Source: Prorocentrum cordatum
Taxonomy: Eukaryota; Sar; Dinophyceae; Prorocentrales; Prorocentraceae
Length of the DNA stretch: 50,000 nucleotides
Reading direction: 5' to 3'
NCBI GenBank assembly: GCA_963575745.1
Contig: CAUYUJ010019616.1
Location: 1-50,000 of the forward strand
Of this stretch, positions 1-8,982 are shown piece after piece. Positions within the stretch are counted from its first letter, which is position 1; every line of letters begins with the position of its first letter. The translations under genes and the position numbers were made by a program. The notes under the pieces are model-generated. The model was not told the origin of the DNA. It did not search any database and was given only the letters and a program-made list of their open reading frames with translations.

Positions 1-1404
1 GTCCAGGCTCCACATCGGGAGCACCAAAGGACACATTCAACTTCTTGATGAACGGCCCGTGGGACGGATGAAAACGATTTTGCGGCCCTGGGGGGACGCA
101 GGGGGCCTTAAGCCACCTGGGTGTTCCCTTGATGACACTACCTTGCTTGCCGCAGGCGAGACAAGCAATCTGGAAGAGGGGAGGGACAGGAGCAACGGAG
201 AGGGAGTGGGGCGTCCTAGACAGCTCGACCTGCAAGGCTGCGACACTGCGATCCACCTTCACTTTCCTACGGTTCTCCTTGGCATCCTCACCCTCCTCGA
301 GGCCCAGTGGGTCTTTGTGTCTCCAGTCGTGGCCCTGAACTGCTGCCAATCTGTCCCTGATGAGATCGGCGTGAATGTCGGTGCCTTGGAGGTGTCGAAC
401 GAGGGGCCCTGGGACTTGACGCCACTGTGCTGCTTCCGAAGCGAGGATGTCTGCATGGCCATTGAGGTGTAGGGCCCATGGAGGCTCTCGAGCGGCTTTT
501 TCCTCCGTGGGGTGGCTTTTCACTTTGTAGAAGATCGTGCTGTTCCCCAGTCGGTCTTTATTGGCCCCTGGGTCAGAACTGTTACTGCCACGTGAAGACT
601 GGTTCTTTAAGTGGGTGCCGAAAGCGGGGAGCCTCTGTTGCATGCCCTTGATCACATAGGCAACAGTCAAATAATCACGATGATGAGAGCGGCCCGCGAA
701 GTGGACTCGCAGAAGAGCGCAATGACTGCCTCGAGCTCGGCCAGCGGTACCGTCTGCGGTGCCGATGATGCATCCCTGGAATGGTTTCACTTTCCAGTGA
801 GGTCGTGGGATGCCCACGTGAACATCTGATGGCGCGGGTCCTGCCATGAGGCCCGTCACACTGCCGTCTGTGTCTGCTGCCCACTTGCCAAGCCTCGTGA
901 AACATTATAGACTGGGGTATATGCTGGTTCTAAATATTCCCTTTTCGTGCGCCGTTGTCCTGAATCTCTTCCCAAGTAAATGTGTCCATGACCCTATGAT
1001 CCTATCAAGATTGCTATTGCGGGGATGATTCCTCGGAGCCAGAGACTGGGTTCCGTTGGGGACTCTGCCACTGCCCGATCTATGGAGCCCTGGGTCCGAC
1101 TGATGGCGGGGATGAGGCTTCCCAATTCAGGACATGTCCAAAATTTGTGTAAATCATCTCCGTGTTCTTGCCCACAGAGGGGACAGTCTGCGTCATCCTG
1201 CTGGCCGCTCTCAAACCTGCGGTGGGCGCTCCAGCACCTCGAGCAGGAAACGGCCTCTAAAGCTGCTGGGAAAGTTGCTTCTCGCTGGAGTTCCTCCTGG
1301 GCCTGGACTTGTTGGGCTCGGGGGAGGGGGTGCTCGATAAGCTGCTTCTCCCGTTTCTTGATGGCGGCCCGCTTTCTGGCAGGGTAGAGCCGCAGGGAGT
1401 ACAC
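1..1404 (-). pseudogene. LINE copy 1 ORF2 3' part: zinc finger, broken RNase H, C-terminal finger
   Basis: The segment 1404-994 still reads as the linker after the reverse transcriptase plus a CX2CX8HX4C finger (CPLCGQEH...LHKFWTC). In intact copies an RNase H domain follows. Here bases about 540-1,020 carry many scattered one- to few-base insertions relative to 9,640-10,085, which destroy the frame. Bases 1-246 again match the other copies closely and encode the start of the C-terminal finger region (SREHPGGLRPP in one frame). The damage is strikingly localised, so a stretch of uncorrected sequencing error is possible as well as true decay. Confidence 0.8.
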
Positions 1405-1679
1405 GTCCCCCCCTCCTGGAGGCCTCCAGAGTTATGACTGAGAGGGTAGGTAGCTTTCCACACATGCATGTTCAAGAGGAACTCCAAGTGAAACATGAAA
1501 TCCTTCTGGCTGTCCCAGCTCGGCGGCTTGACGGGGAAATCGAGGCCCTCGGGGTCCCTCCAGAGCCATGGCGAGGTAGGGGTCCAGCCTAGGTCGTGCA
1601 GGGTGGCAATGATCGCGGGCATGTGGGACCTGACCATGAGCCACCTTGATGGTCTCTTGAGCTTCTCCCCCAGAGTCTC

Positions 1680-3542
1680 TCAAGCCTTCTGGATGCCTCC
1701 GAGGATGCTGAGTTCGGTATTGCTAACCCGAAACCACATCGTAAACAGCTGGACCCGAAGATAGATCCCTGGATCCATGTTGGATGGGTGTCCTGGACGG
1801 GTATGGGGGCCAGTGGTAAGGCAGGCCCCTGCTTCGGAAACTCCATGTGCCGCTCCCGCCAATCGGCGGAAATATTGGACTTCGGTCGGTGCTGATCCGT
1901 GCCCCTCCATGCCCCACTTCAGTTGCGGTAGAGCGCCTGTGCGGAAAAGTGATCGCGCCTTGATTGTAGTCTTGGCCAGCTTCTTGATGTTCTTGTGTCT
2001 CTGCACTCCGAGACGACGACGGGTTCGGCGGACTCCCAGGGCCCTTTTCTTCCCGATCGTAGTGTCGACCCCCAGGTCCCGAGCGTGCTGGGCGGGTCTG
2101 ATCTGGACCCCTGCCTGGTTGGGTTTGTCGACGACCGCGGTGCGGATGTCGTTGGAGCTGGCCAGGACCACAGACTTACCAGAGAGACGGCATCCTAGGT
2201 CAGCGAGTCCCCCACATAACTGTATGATAAGCTCTGGGACGGCTTCTTTCAGGGCCTCTGGGCTCCCCACAAGACGGACCCTGATGTCGTCCACCCAGGT
2301 TCGGATTGTGGGCCCTGGGATCTGGTAGTGGGCTCTCTCGAGGACGTCGTACAGGAGGGCCCTTGTCCAGGGAACGCTTTGTCCGCACCCTTGGAGGATA
2401 GAGGCCATCGGGATGAGGGGCTCGCTGACTCCAATCGGTGTCGCGAGGGCTCTGGTACACGTGCGGACCATCATGCCCAGTGCCAGTGGGACCACTGGGT
2501 AGCCTAGGGCGATGGCCTTCTCAGCCAGCTTGTGCTGGCGGATCGCGTCGAAAAGCTTTTCGAGGTCTACAACGCCCTCGATGATGGAGCACTTGAGAGA
2601 GCTGCTGATCTCTGCAAAAAGCTCGCTGATGAGGGCTGCCCTTAAACAATCACTGCCTTTGATAGCTGCGTCCCAGAATCCTGCCCGTGCCTCTTCCCAG
2701 GAGGAGACCTTGCCCTTGAATAGGCGCATGGTGACACGGTATGGGGCTTCCGTCAGGGTGATGGGGCGGTCGCTGACCTCGGTCTTGGGTTTCAGGGCTA
2801 CCAAGTTGATTAGGCGCTGGGCTGGAAACTGCTGCAGCCTAGACGCATCATTGATAATGTCAGTGAGGATCTCCAATCCTTCAGGAGGGAGCCGACGGAA
2901 ATCTGCTACTCGCCATTGGTCCGCCCCTGGTGCAGAATTGCTCGAGAAACTCCTGGGGGCCTTCTGAACTTGTTCTGGGCTCCAGCTGTGAGAGGGGTCC
3001 CAAGAGTCCATTGCTTGCTGGCGTAGATCTTGGAGCCAAGGGGCCTCAAGGGGCTTGTCGGGGAGGATCGTATCTGGGTCCCAGTACTGCAACCAATACT
3101 CGCTTTTGTGGTTCAGGACCTTCAGGGGGTCTGTGATAATCTCCCCGTCGACCGAGCTGAAAACGTCATTGTCCTCTTCTGGAGCGGGCCCAGGGACCTT
3201 TGTGATGTGGCGTGCGCCGCCGCCCCTGTGGGCGAGAGAGTCGTGGAGCCAGGTCTTGAATGCAGTCTCCTTCTGCATCAAGGCTGCCTTATCAAAGTGC
3301 TGAACGATCAGCTCGAGCTGAAAACGTGCATCTGGCCACGAGGTCGTAGCACTTGTGCCTGCGAGATATGCCTGCGCCAGGGTCTGCGAGGCTGGCAGAA
3401 GATCTGGTGGCCACGCTGGGTTCGCCTGGAGGGTGGGGGTGAGGTACCCCTGGGTCCTCAGGAGCTCTCTGGCTCTCTGGAGGCCGGATGGTGTTGGAGT
3501 GGGTGATCCCGTTCTTGGGCCCGCTGCTGGACCACCCCCCAC
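1680..3542 (-). pseudogene. LINE copy 1 reverse transcriptase segment
   Basis: This 620-residue open stretch carries the LINE reverse transcriptase. Motif A reads EGVVDLEKLFDAI, motif B reads ILQGCGQSVPWTR and the catalytic motif C is WVDDIRVRL, a variant of the usual YADD with both aspartates kept. It is separated from the endonuclease segment by an 8-bp tandem duplication (ctctggct type) near 3,465 that shifts the frame relative to copy 2. It ends at 1,680 in another frameshift. The sequence is almost identical to 19,860-21,714 of copy 3 and clearly less like copy 2. By itself it would not give a working LINE protein. Confidence 0.85.
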
Positions 3543-4392
3543 TGATGACTGTCATGATGAAGTCGATGCTGGAAGGGAGTGGGGGGGGGGTCTCTCCAGA
3601 TGACCTCGAAGCCGCCCCCTCGACTGTAGCCTTCTTGGGTGCCTGCTGGGGTCCCGATGCACCAACCCTCGAGAGCCCGACTGAGGAGGCCGCACTGATG
3701 GCGCACTCTTCTGCGATAGGGAGCTGCACCTGCGGCGTCTCGTGCTGGTCTAGCTGCGCCTGGTGCCAATACTGTGCCCACGGACTGGCTGGGGCTGCTG
3801 ATGATTTGACGGGGGCGGCCTGCCTGGGAAACCATCCCTGGCGATGGAGTGTCTCCACTCGGAAAACTGCTCTGAGTCCGATGCGTGGCTTCCATGGGCT
3901 GGTTAAATCGGTCTCGATAGACAGGTAATCAGAGATCGAGTTGTGGGTGATGCAGTAGTCGATGAGACGACCATTGCGGCACGAGGTCTCGATGTTCGCG
4001 GTTTTGACGACACCTGAGATTTGCTGGACCCAGGGGTGGCTTGCCAGGAGCTCCTGGGGGACCATGTTGAAATCTCCCGAGATGATGTACGGGAGGTCCA
4101 GGGAGGTGAGGAAAACGGAAATCTCCTTCACTACCTTGATATTGACACTGTTGTAGCCGACCCCCGACTGCAGGTAGACGGTGAGCAAAACTATGTTGCG
4201 GGCCTTCGTGCGGATCATACAAGCGGTCCAGCTGGTGCCCCCCACCAGCGGCCTCTTGTTACCCTTCCCCATCATGACCCGCGCGTGAGAGTGAAACTGT
4301 CGGGTGACGAAAATCCCGACCCCGCCTGTCTCTCCACCTGCTGGCGTGGATGTGGCTGGACACTGATAACTCTTGTAGCAAAATTTCCCCAT
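3292..4392 (-). pseudogene. LINE copy 1 endonuclease segment
   Basis: This 366-residue stretch begins inside an APE-like endonuclease, and the first catalytic block (GETHL in copy 2) is cut off by a frameshift. Visible are GGVGIFVTRQF, SGDFNMVPQELL with the DFN motif, and GRLIDY. The late block reads SPWKPRIGL, whereas copy 2 has SPWKPHIGL, so a probable catalytic histidine is arginine here. After about residue 200 the reading frame departs from that of copy 2 because of a short deletion near 3,690. Homology to LINE endonucleases is clear, but the protein is not functional. Confidence 0.85.
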
Positions 4393-4474
4393 GTATTTAC
4401 GTGCTTCTCCCAGCTTCCCTGAAGTCAGATGTCTCCCCTAACATGATGACCTGAGGAAGCCCAAAATCAGAAGA

Positions 4475-5467
4475 CTATAAATACTTCTTGGCTTTATCAT
4501 TACACTTAGTGATATTGGCGTGGTAGATGTGAAACTCTGTCATGAGCTCGGGGGGAGCTCGCTGAGGTGGCCGCGTGGCCTGCTCAGCTTTCGCGAGCCC
4601 CCCCCCTCTCCCTGGGACAAGTGCGGCTCCTACGATCCCCGCCAGGCCCTGGACGAACTGCTCTGGGGCTGCTGCTTGGCGGCCGCGATGGTCGACGCTG
4701 GTGCTCTGCTTGGCCCTCGCCTTCTTGATCTTGGTCTTGGCGGGGGGCAGCTTGGCCGAGGCGGCCGTGAGCTGCTCGATGAATGCCTTGGCCTGGTCTC
4801 CGTGGTCGCCTTTCATGTCCTGCATGTGCTTCTTGAGACCGTCGGGGATCACGGGCATGGCTGGGATCTCGGTCTCCTCATCCTCATCCTCGTCCATGTC
4901 CTGGCGGTCCTCGCCCTTGGCGGGGTCGTGCCCGCCGCTGGCCCACTTCGCGGTGGCCTCCACACTGGCCTTCTCGAAGGTGTCGCGGGCCCCTTTGAGC
5001 TCGGCGGTGGTGTCCTTCAGTTCGCCTTGCGCCGCCCTGAGCTCGGCGGCAAGGCGGTCGACCGTGGTGGAGAGGTCTAGCTGCTTCTTCTCGAGTTGGC
5101 GCACCTTCTGGAGCGCCTGTGTGGCTGAGATAGCTGGGTTCTTCTGCTCAGAGGCGGAGATTCCTTCGAGCTTCTGCACCTTATCTCCGAGGGCGTCCAT
5201 CTGCTCCGTGGTGAGCGTGCTGAGGAGGGCTGCGAGGATCTCCTTGATGTCCCCGAGGCCGCCCTCCTTGTCCTTGCCCTTGCCCTTGTCGTCACCCTGC
5301 CCTGTGTGGATGTGTCCACCTGGGATGTCGAACGGCTTCCCGCAGAGGCAGAAGACCTCCTTCTTAGCTTTGTTGGGGGATTGCCATTCCTTGCATGCAC
5401 TGCAGACGACGTACTGCCTCTTCTTGGGCTGTGCGATCTGCGTCTGGTATGCCCACCAGCCGCCCAT
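4475..5467 (-). CDS. LINE copy 1 ORF1 (zinc-ribbon-like and coiled-coil protein)
   Basis: This 330-residue ORF starts at the first ATG, 61 bases downstream of the DinoSL relict. Residues about 20-45 hold two CxxC pairs (CSACKEW and CLCGKPF), resembling a zinc ribbon. Residues about 75-180 are Lys/Glu/Ala-rich and look like a coiled coil, followed by an acidic run (DMDEDEDEE). Such an ORF1 product would be expected to bind element RNA, which is inferred from its position only. The frame runs straight into the first residues of ORF2 (MTEFHIYHANITK) and stops at a TAG where copies 2 and 3 have CAG. In the ancestral element ORF1 and ORF2 were therefore probably one polyprotein. Confidence 0.8.
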   Translation of the reverse strand: MGGWWAYQTQIAQPKKRQYVVCSACKEWQSPNKAKKEVFCLCGKPFDIPGGHIHTGQGDDKGKGKDKEGGLGDIKEILAALLSTLTTEQMDALGDKVQKLEGISASEQKNPAISATQALQKVRQLEKKQLDLSTTVDRLAAELRAAQGELKDTTAELKGARDTFEKASVEATAKWASGGHDPAKGEDRQDMDEDEDEETEIPAMPVIPDGLKKHMQDMKGDHGDQAKAFIEQLTAASAKLPPAKTKIKKARAKQSTSVDHRGRQAAAPEQFVQGLAGIVGAALVPGRGGGLAKAEQATRPPQRAPPELMTEFHIYHANITKCNDKAKKYL

Positions 5468-5528
5468 GGCTGCGGACTCTGGTGGTTCCCGTGGGCGGCG
5501 GGTGCCCCAAGCCTCTGCGCCAGATAGG

Positions 5529-5550
5529 CTTGAGCCAAAATGGCTACGGA
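5529..5550 (-). other. Dinoflagellate spliced-leader (DinoSL) relict at LINE 5' end
   Basis: Read on the minus strand, these 22 bases match the DinoSL consensus exactly (T, then CCGTAGCC...TTTTGGCTCAAG). They lie 61 bases before the ORF1 ATG. The base after the leader is not a GT splice donor, so this is a leader copied from a trans-spliced mRNA and not an SL RNA gene. Upstream lies a (GGA)n tract. Confidence 0.95.
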
Positions 5551-5603
5551 CCCCTCCTCCTCCTCCTCCTCCTCCTCCTCCTCCTGCTCCTCCTCCGCCC
5601 CTC
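5551..5603 (+). repeat. (TCC)n microsatellite at LINE 5' end
   Basis: Nearly pure TCC repeats abut the DinoSL relict directly. In element orientation this is (GGA)n. A similar tract lies at the 3' end of the same LINE family (8,875-8,924; 17,985-18,033), suggesting that the microsatellite was the insertion target. Confidence 0.9.
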
Positions 5604-5746
5604 CTGGCTGGCTGGCTGGCTGTCTGGCTGGCTGGCTGGCCGTCCGGCAGCCTGGCTGGCTGCCTGGCTGGTTGGCTGGTTGACCTCTGGTTGACGTCTG
5701 GTTGACTTTCGGCTGGCTGGCTGGCTGTCCGGCTGCGGCTGGCGGC

Positions 5747-5812
<66 letters not shown>

Positions 5813-5814
5813 AA

Positions 5815-5864
<50 letters not shown>

Positions 5865-5960
5865 TGACCAAACCACGATCACGGCTGGTTGGCTGGCTGG
5901 CTGGTTGGCTGGTTGGCTGGTTGGCAGCCAACCAGCCGCCAACCAGCCGCCAACCAGCCG
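5604..5960. repeat. (GGCT)n / (GAC)n / inverted GGTT-GGCT tract
   Basis: Bases 5,604-5,682 are interrupted GGCT repeats. Bases 5,755-5,868 are almost pure GAC, broken once near 5,814. Bases 5,882-5,960 form an inverted repeat in which ggttggct repeats are followed by their complement (agccaacc), able to fold into a long hairpin. Long open frames here are repeat artefacts. Confidence 0.9.
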
Positions 5961-7482
5961 AATGGCCGTGGTTGATTCGTGGTTGGTTCTGGTTGGACAT
6001 GCGGCCCAAACCCGTGTAAGTGGTGCTCAAAATACACATGTTTTGCCCGCATTCTGGTTGGGTCTCGGTTGGGTTTTGGTTGGAATTGGGATGAAGTTGC
6101 TCTTACACGTTGTAAAGCCTCCCCCTCGTTGGGCCATATTTCGGGGCTCTTGCGCGCTTCTCAGGCCGCCTTGGGCTACCTTGGACCATCTGGGCGATAG
6201 TGGAGGCACCTTGGGATCGTCTTGGAGGCCATCTTGGGGCCATCTTGGGTTCTCTTGGGTCCATCTTCCCCGTCTTGGAGGTATCTCTCCCGTCTTGGAG
6301 GCCATCCTTGAGGCCATCTTCTGCGAAAAAGCAGACGAGACACGCACCTCGGCGCGCTGGGCCGAAGCCCTACGGGGAATTCTAGAAGAACCAAAAAAAC
6401 ATCAGACATTTAGCACGCCGGGCACCCCTGTGGCAAGCGAGTAGGCGGCGGCGGATCTAGTGGCCTTCGGCCCACCCCGCCAATGCGGCTGGGTCGTGGA
6501 CACGAGGCCTCTCCGAGGCCTCGTGCGGTTTCTCGGGCAGCCTCTCGGGGCATCTTGGAAGCATTTTGGGGGACTCCTGCGGCCTCTTGAGGGCCTGTTG
6601 CCGCATCATGAGAGCTTCTTGTTGGCCTGTTTTGCGGTCTCGGGGGCCAACTTTGGGGGAAAGGTTCGAAATATGTCAGTTCGGGTTCCCCTCTTGGGCC
6701 CATTCGGGGCACCCTTGGGCCCTTTTGGGCCTCCTTGAGCGCCTCCTGGGCCGTCTGAGGCCATCTCAGGCCGTCTGACGGACTTCACGGGGCCTCCTGG
6801 GCCATATTATTGGAGTGTCCTCCGCTTTGCTCCTCATTCCTGGTGCACACATTCTTGGCGGCGCGCTTCGACAGGAACCGCTGTCATCAGACTCGCTTAG
6901 CGCTGTCGTGTGTAGGGGCAATTTGTAGTGGCAGTGCGAATCCTTTCACTGTGCTGGCTGAGGCGTGATAACACATGAGGGGGCTGTGATCCATGGAAAA
7001 ATTCAAGCATTCGGGGCATTCTTTATTGTTGCCTCTTGGGGCCCTGTTTGGGGTCCTCTTGGAGCCCTCTTGGTGCGTCTTTGGAGCCACTTGGGTCGTC
7101 TTGGGTTCGTAGAAGGCGCCTTGGAACGCTCTTGGACCGTCTCGGGGCCCTCTTGGACCGTCGCGGCAATATCTTAGGACCCTCTTGCCTCGTTTTGGCG
7201 CTCAGTGGCCTCGGTGACAGTCACGAGGAAGCGCGCGCCCGGCGCGACATTCCCCGGGATTTGGGGCTCTGAGCCCTTTGGACAGCACTTGCGAGATTCA
7301 ATGCAGACCTCTCTGAGGGACCTGGGGACACGCAACTGAGTGCCTCGCGGCACGGCGGCGGATACGCCGCGCGAGGCCTCGACACCATGGCACCCCACCC
7401 TTGCGCCCGCCCCAGCGGGAGCAGGGCAAGCTGTGAAGCATCCCTGACAGCTCGCGCACAGCTCCTCACTCGGAGGGGCTCG
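5961..7482 (+). repeat. Spacer with GGCCTCTTGG-type arrays
   Basis: No gene is recognisable. Irregular repeats of ggccatcttgg or ggcctcttgg occur at about 6,160-6,330, 6,520-6,800 and 7,025-7,195, all with the G-rich strand on plus. A conserved 110-bp module at 6,391-6,500 sits between arrays and recurs at 48,981-49,100. Bases 6,800-7,020 and 7,200-7,480 are unique, apart from the matching sequence in unit 2. Confidence 0.75.
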
Positions 7483-7632
7483 ATGTGTACACCACGCTGT
7501 TTGGTCGGCCAGGGGTCCAAAGAACTCGGCGAAAGAATTCGGCGTGTAGACGCTCCAGCGTCCCACTGGTTGGGCCGCTGAGGCGTCGATATACCGAGCT
7601 CCTTGGCCGACCAGACGACGTGGTGTATACAT
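7483..7632. mobile_element. 150-bp terminal-inverted-repeat element
   Basis: The left end (atgtgtacaccacg...ggtcggccagg) is repeated in reverse complement at the right end (ccttggccgacc...tggtgtatacat), with about 30-bp arms differing at few positions. It has no coding capacity. It is a MITE-like or foldback element by structure. No target-site duplication is clear. Confidence 0.6.
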
Positions 7633-7732
7633 TTAGCCCCTCCCAACCGCGCGCGGCGCGATCACGAAAATTGAAGCCAGATGACCCAGCTGAGGTTGAG
7701 CATCCCCAACTTCCAGTTCAAATATGCACCTC

Positions 7733-7776
7733 CCGTGGCCATTTAGGCCGGATGTTGCTTGCACTGGTTCGCAGCA
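7733..7776 (+). promoter_or_regulatory. Possible degenerate DinoSL relict and trans-splice acceptor
   Basis: Bases 7,733-7,753 (CCGTGGCCATTTAGGCCGGAT) match the DinoSL core at about 15 of 21 positions, including an unbroken GCCATTT. They end 23 bases before the start codon. A pyrimidine-containing stretch ending in gcag lies at 7,765-7,774, just before the ATG at 7,777, and could be the acceptor for leader addition. Both readings are tentative. Confidence 0.4.
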
Positions 7777-8664
7777 ATGGCGGACAGCGCCGTGGACGTC
7801 CGCAATTTCGGTTGGCATTCGCACTACCGCCACACCGAGTTCGCAGTGATCGCCGCCAAATTCTCAGAGGGCTTTACGTCCATATGTATGGTTGGCGTGA
7901 GACCCCGCGTGCAAAACAAGTGCACGTGCGGGGAATACCCTGCGCTTCAGCAGGATCTCGAAGATGCTTTTAGACAGAAGAAGTCTCCGTTTTTTACCAC
8001 CGACGGCAAGGAGCAGATCCCATTCGAGAAGATCTTCTGGAAGCAGGTCGACATTGCGGACCTCGAGGACGAGCTTGAAGTGAGCAGCAAGAGGGACAAG
8101 TGCGCCGTGGTGTGCTCTTGTGCCGACGAGTTCATGGAGGAGGCAAAGCTCATCATCAGCAGGCACAACCAGAAGGATGGGCTCAACAAGGCCGGCATGT
8201 CTTGGGCCACCTCGTCCGACGTCTACAGGCGCGTGAAGAAGACAGGGCAGCGCGCCGAAGAGGCAGAGAGGTGTGGCTCTGCCGCAGGCACGGGCGCGGC
8301 GCCGCAGAGTGCGGGCTCCATGGGTGCGAGATGGTGGCTGGTGTGCCTCGCGTTCGGTTGCCTTGGCCTTGCCGTCCTGTTGGCCAAGGTGAAGGATGCC
8401 CGCATTGCATGGAGCCCACGGGCAAACACGTACTGCTCCAGGAAAGGGGACACCGTGCACCTGAACGACGACCTGGGTTTCGGTGTGACGAAGGATGCTT
8501 GTCAGGATCTGTGCGCGACGCATTCGGACTGCAAGATGTTTACCTACGGCATGTGGGAACAGTTTGGCATTCACTTCAAGATGCGTTGTCAGTTGTATGC
8601 CAAATGCGAGACTGGTCATCGCGTGGGGGTGACCCTATGGGTAAGAGACGCGGGGGATGCGTGA
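7777..8664 (+). CDS. Single-pass membrane protein with C-terminal PAN/Apple-like domain, copy 1
   Basis: This intronless ORF of 295 residues starts at the ATG that directly follows a cag acceptor-like site. Residues 1-180 form a hydrophilic domain that I do not recognise, with a CTC and a CSC cluster. Residues 186-204 (WWLVCLAFGCLGLAVLLAK) are a clear membrane span. Residues 213-290 contain six cysteines (220, 242, 246, 252, 271, 277) in a spacing like PAN/Apple domains, including the pattern ACQDLCATHSDCKMFTYG. Known PAN domains bind proteins or sugars on cell surfaces. The likely topology is N-terminus in the cytosol and PAN domain outside or in a lumen, with no signal peptide. The gene converges on the LINE to its right and is repeated in unit 2, as is common for dinoflagellate genes. 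The ligand is unknown. Confidence 0.75.
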   Translation: MADSAVDVRNFGWHSHYRHTEFAVIAAKFSEGFTSICMVGVRPRVQNKCTCGEYPALQQDLEDAFRQKKSPFFTTDGKEQIPFEKIFWKQVDIADLEDELEVSSKRDKCAVVCSCADEFMEEAKLIISRHNQKDGLNKAGMSWATSSDVYRRVKKTGQRAEEAERCGSAAGTGAAPQSAGSMGARWWLVCLAFGCLGLAVLLAKVKDARIAWSPRANTYCSRKGDTVHLNDDLGFGVTKDACQDLCATHSDCKMFTYGMWEQFGIHFKMRCQLYAKCETGHRVGVTLWVRDAGDA

Positions 8665-8874
8665 AGGGATGTTCGGTTATTACTTGTTTCTTGATGTGTG
8701 TTGTTGGAGCGTGCAGTTCAATTCCAGCTTCCTCTGTCACCCCAGAACCGCTCGCCAGCATGATGTCGAACAGGCCAGTAGGATATGGTTTCGTCCGAGG
8801 CGCCGCCTCCCAGGCGGCAGTGCTAGCCGAGGGGCCTGGGGCACAGAAACTGCAGGCAGTTGCCCCCTCCCCAC
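8665..8874. other. 3' region of membrane-protein gene
   Basis: This 210-bp stretch follows the stop codon and reaches the (TCC)n tract. A frame overlapping the gene stays open through it and ends in a Ser-rich run encoded by TCC repeats, which I take to be an artefact. No terminator or polyadenylation signal is evident. Confidence 0.5.
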
Positions 8875-8924
8875 CTTCCTCGTCCTCCTCCTCCTCCTCC
8901 TCCTCTTCCCCCTCCTCCTCCTCC
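8875..8924 (+). repeat. (TCC)n tract at LINE copy 2 3' end
   Basis: TCC repeats with a few interruptions lie 55-105 bases beyond the ancestral ORF2 stop. In LINE orientation this is a (GGA)n tail, or target sequence, at the 3' end. Confidence 0.8.
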
Positions 8925-8982
8925 GCGCTCGCGCCTCCGCAGCTGTCCTGGTCTCCCCGCGTGGGGGCAGCCTGAGTGGACC

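Larger units (their letters stand above)
1..5550 (-). mobile_element. LINE retrotransposon copy 1 (3' end outside window)
   Basis: Reading on the minus strand from 5,550, the order is DinoSL relict, ORF1, endonuclease, reverse transcriptase, zinc finger, RNase H and C-terminal finger. The element is inactive. It has a nonsense codon at the end of the ORF1 segment (4,475-4,477), a 2-nt deletion near 4,430, a deletion of about 17 nt near 3,690, an 8-nt duplication near 3,465 and a heavily disrupted RNase H region at about 540-1,020. The 3' end continues beyond base 1. Confidence 0.9.

Noticed and set aside
5529-5550. SL RNA gene
   Set aside because: No GT donor or Sm-site region follows the leader; it continues directly into the LINE 5' leader and ORF1.
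5077-6039. Long minus ORF (320 aa) with poly-Val/Ser
   Set aside because: It is a frame across (GAC)n, (GGCT)n and (TCC)n; microsatellites lack stops in several frames.
7174-7646. Minus-strand genes of 141-152 aa in the spacer
   Set aside because: They are repeated only because the whole unit is duplicated, overlap the inverted-repeat element, and show no domain.
8100-8975. 291-aa plus ORF overlapping the membrane-protein gene
   Set aside because: It is a shadow frame of the gene extended through the TCC tract (poly-Ser), with no independent features.
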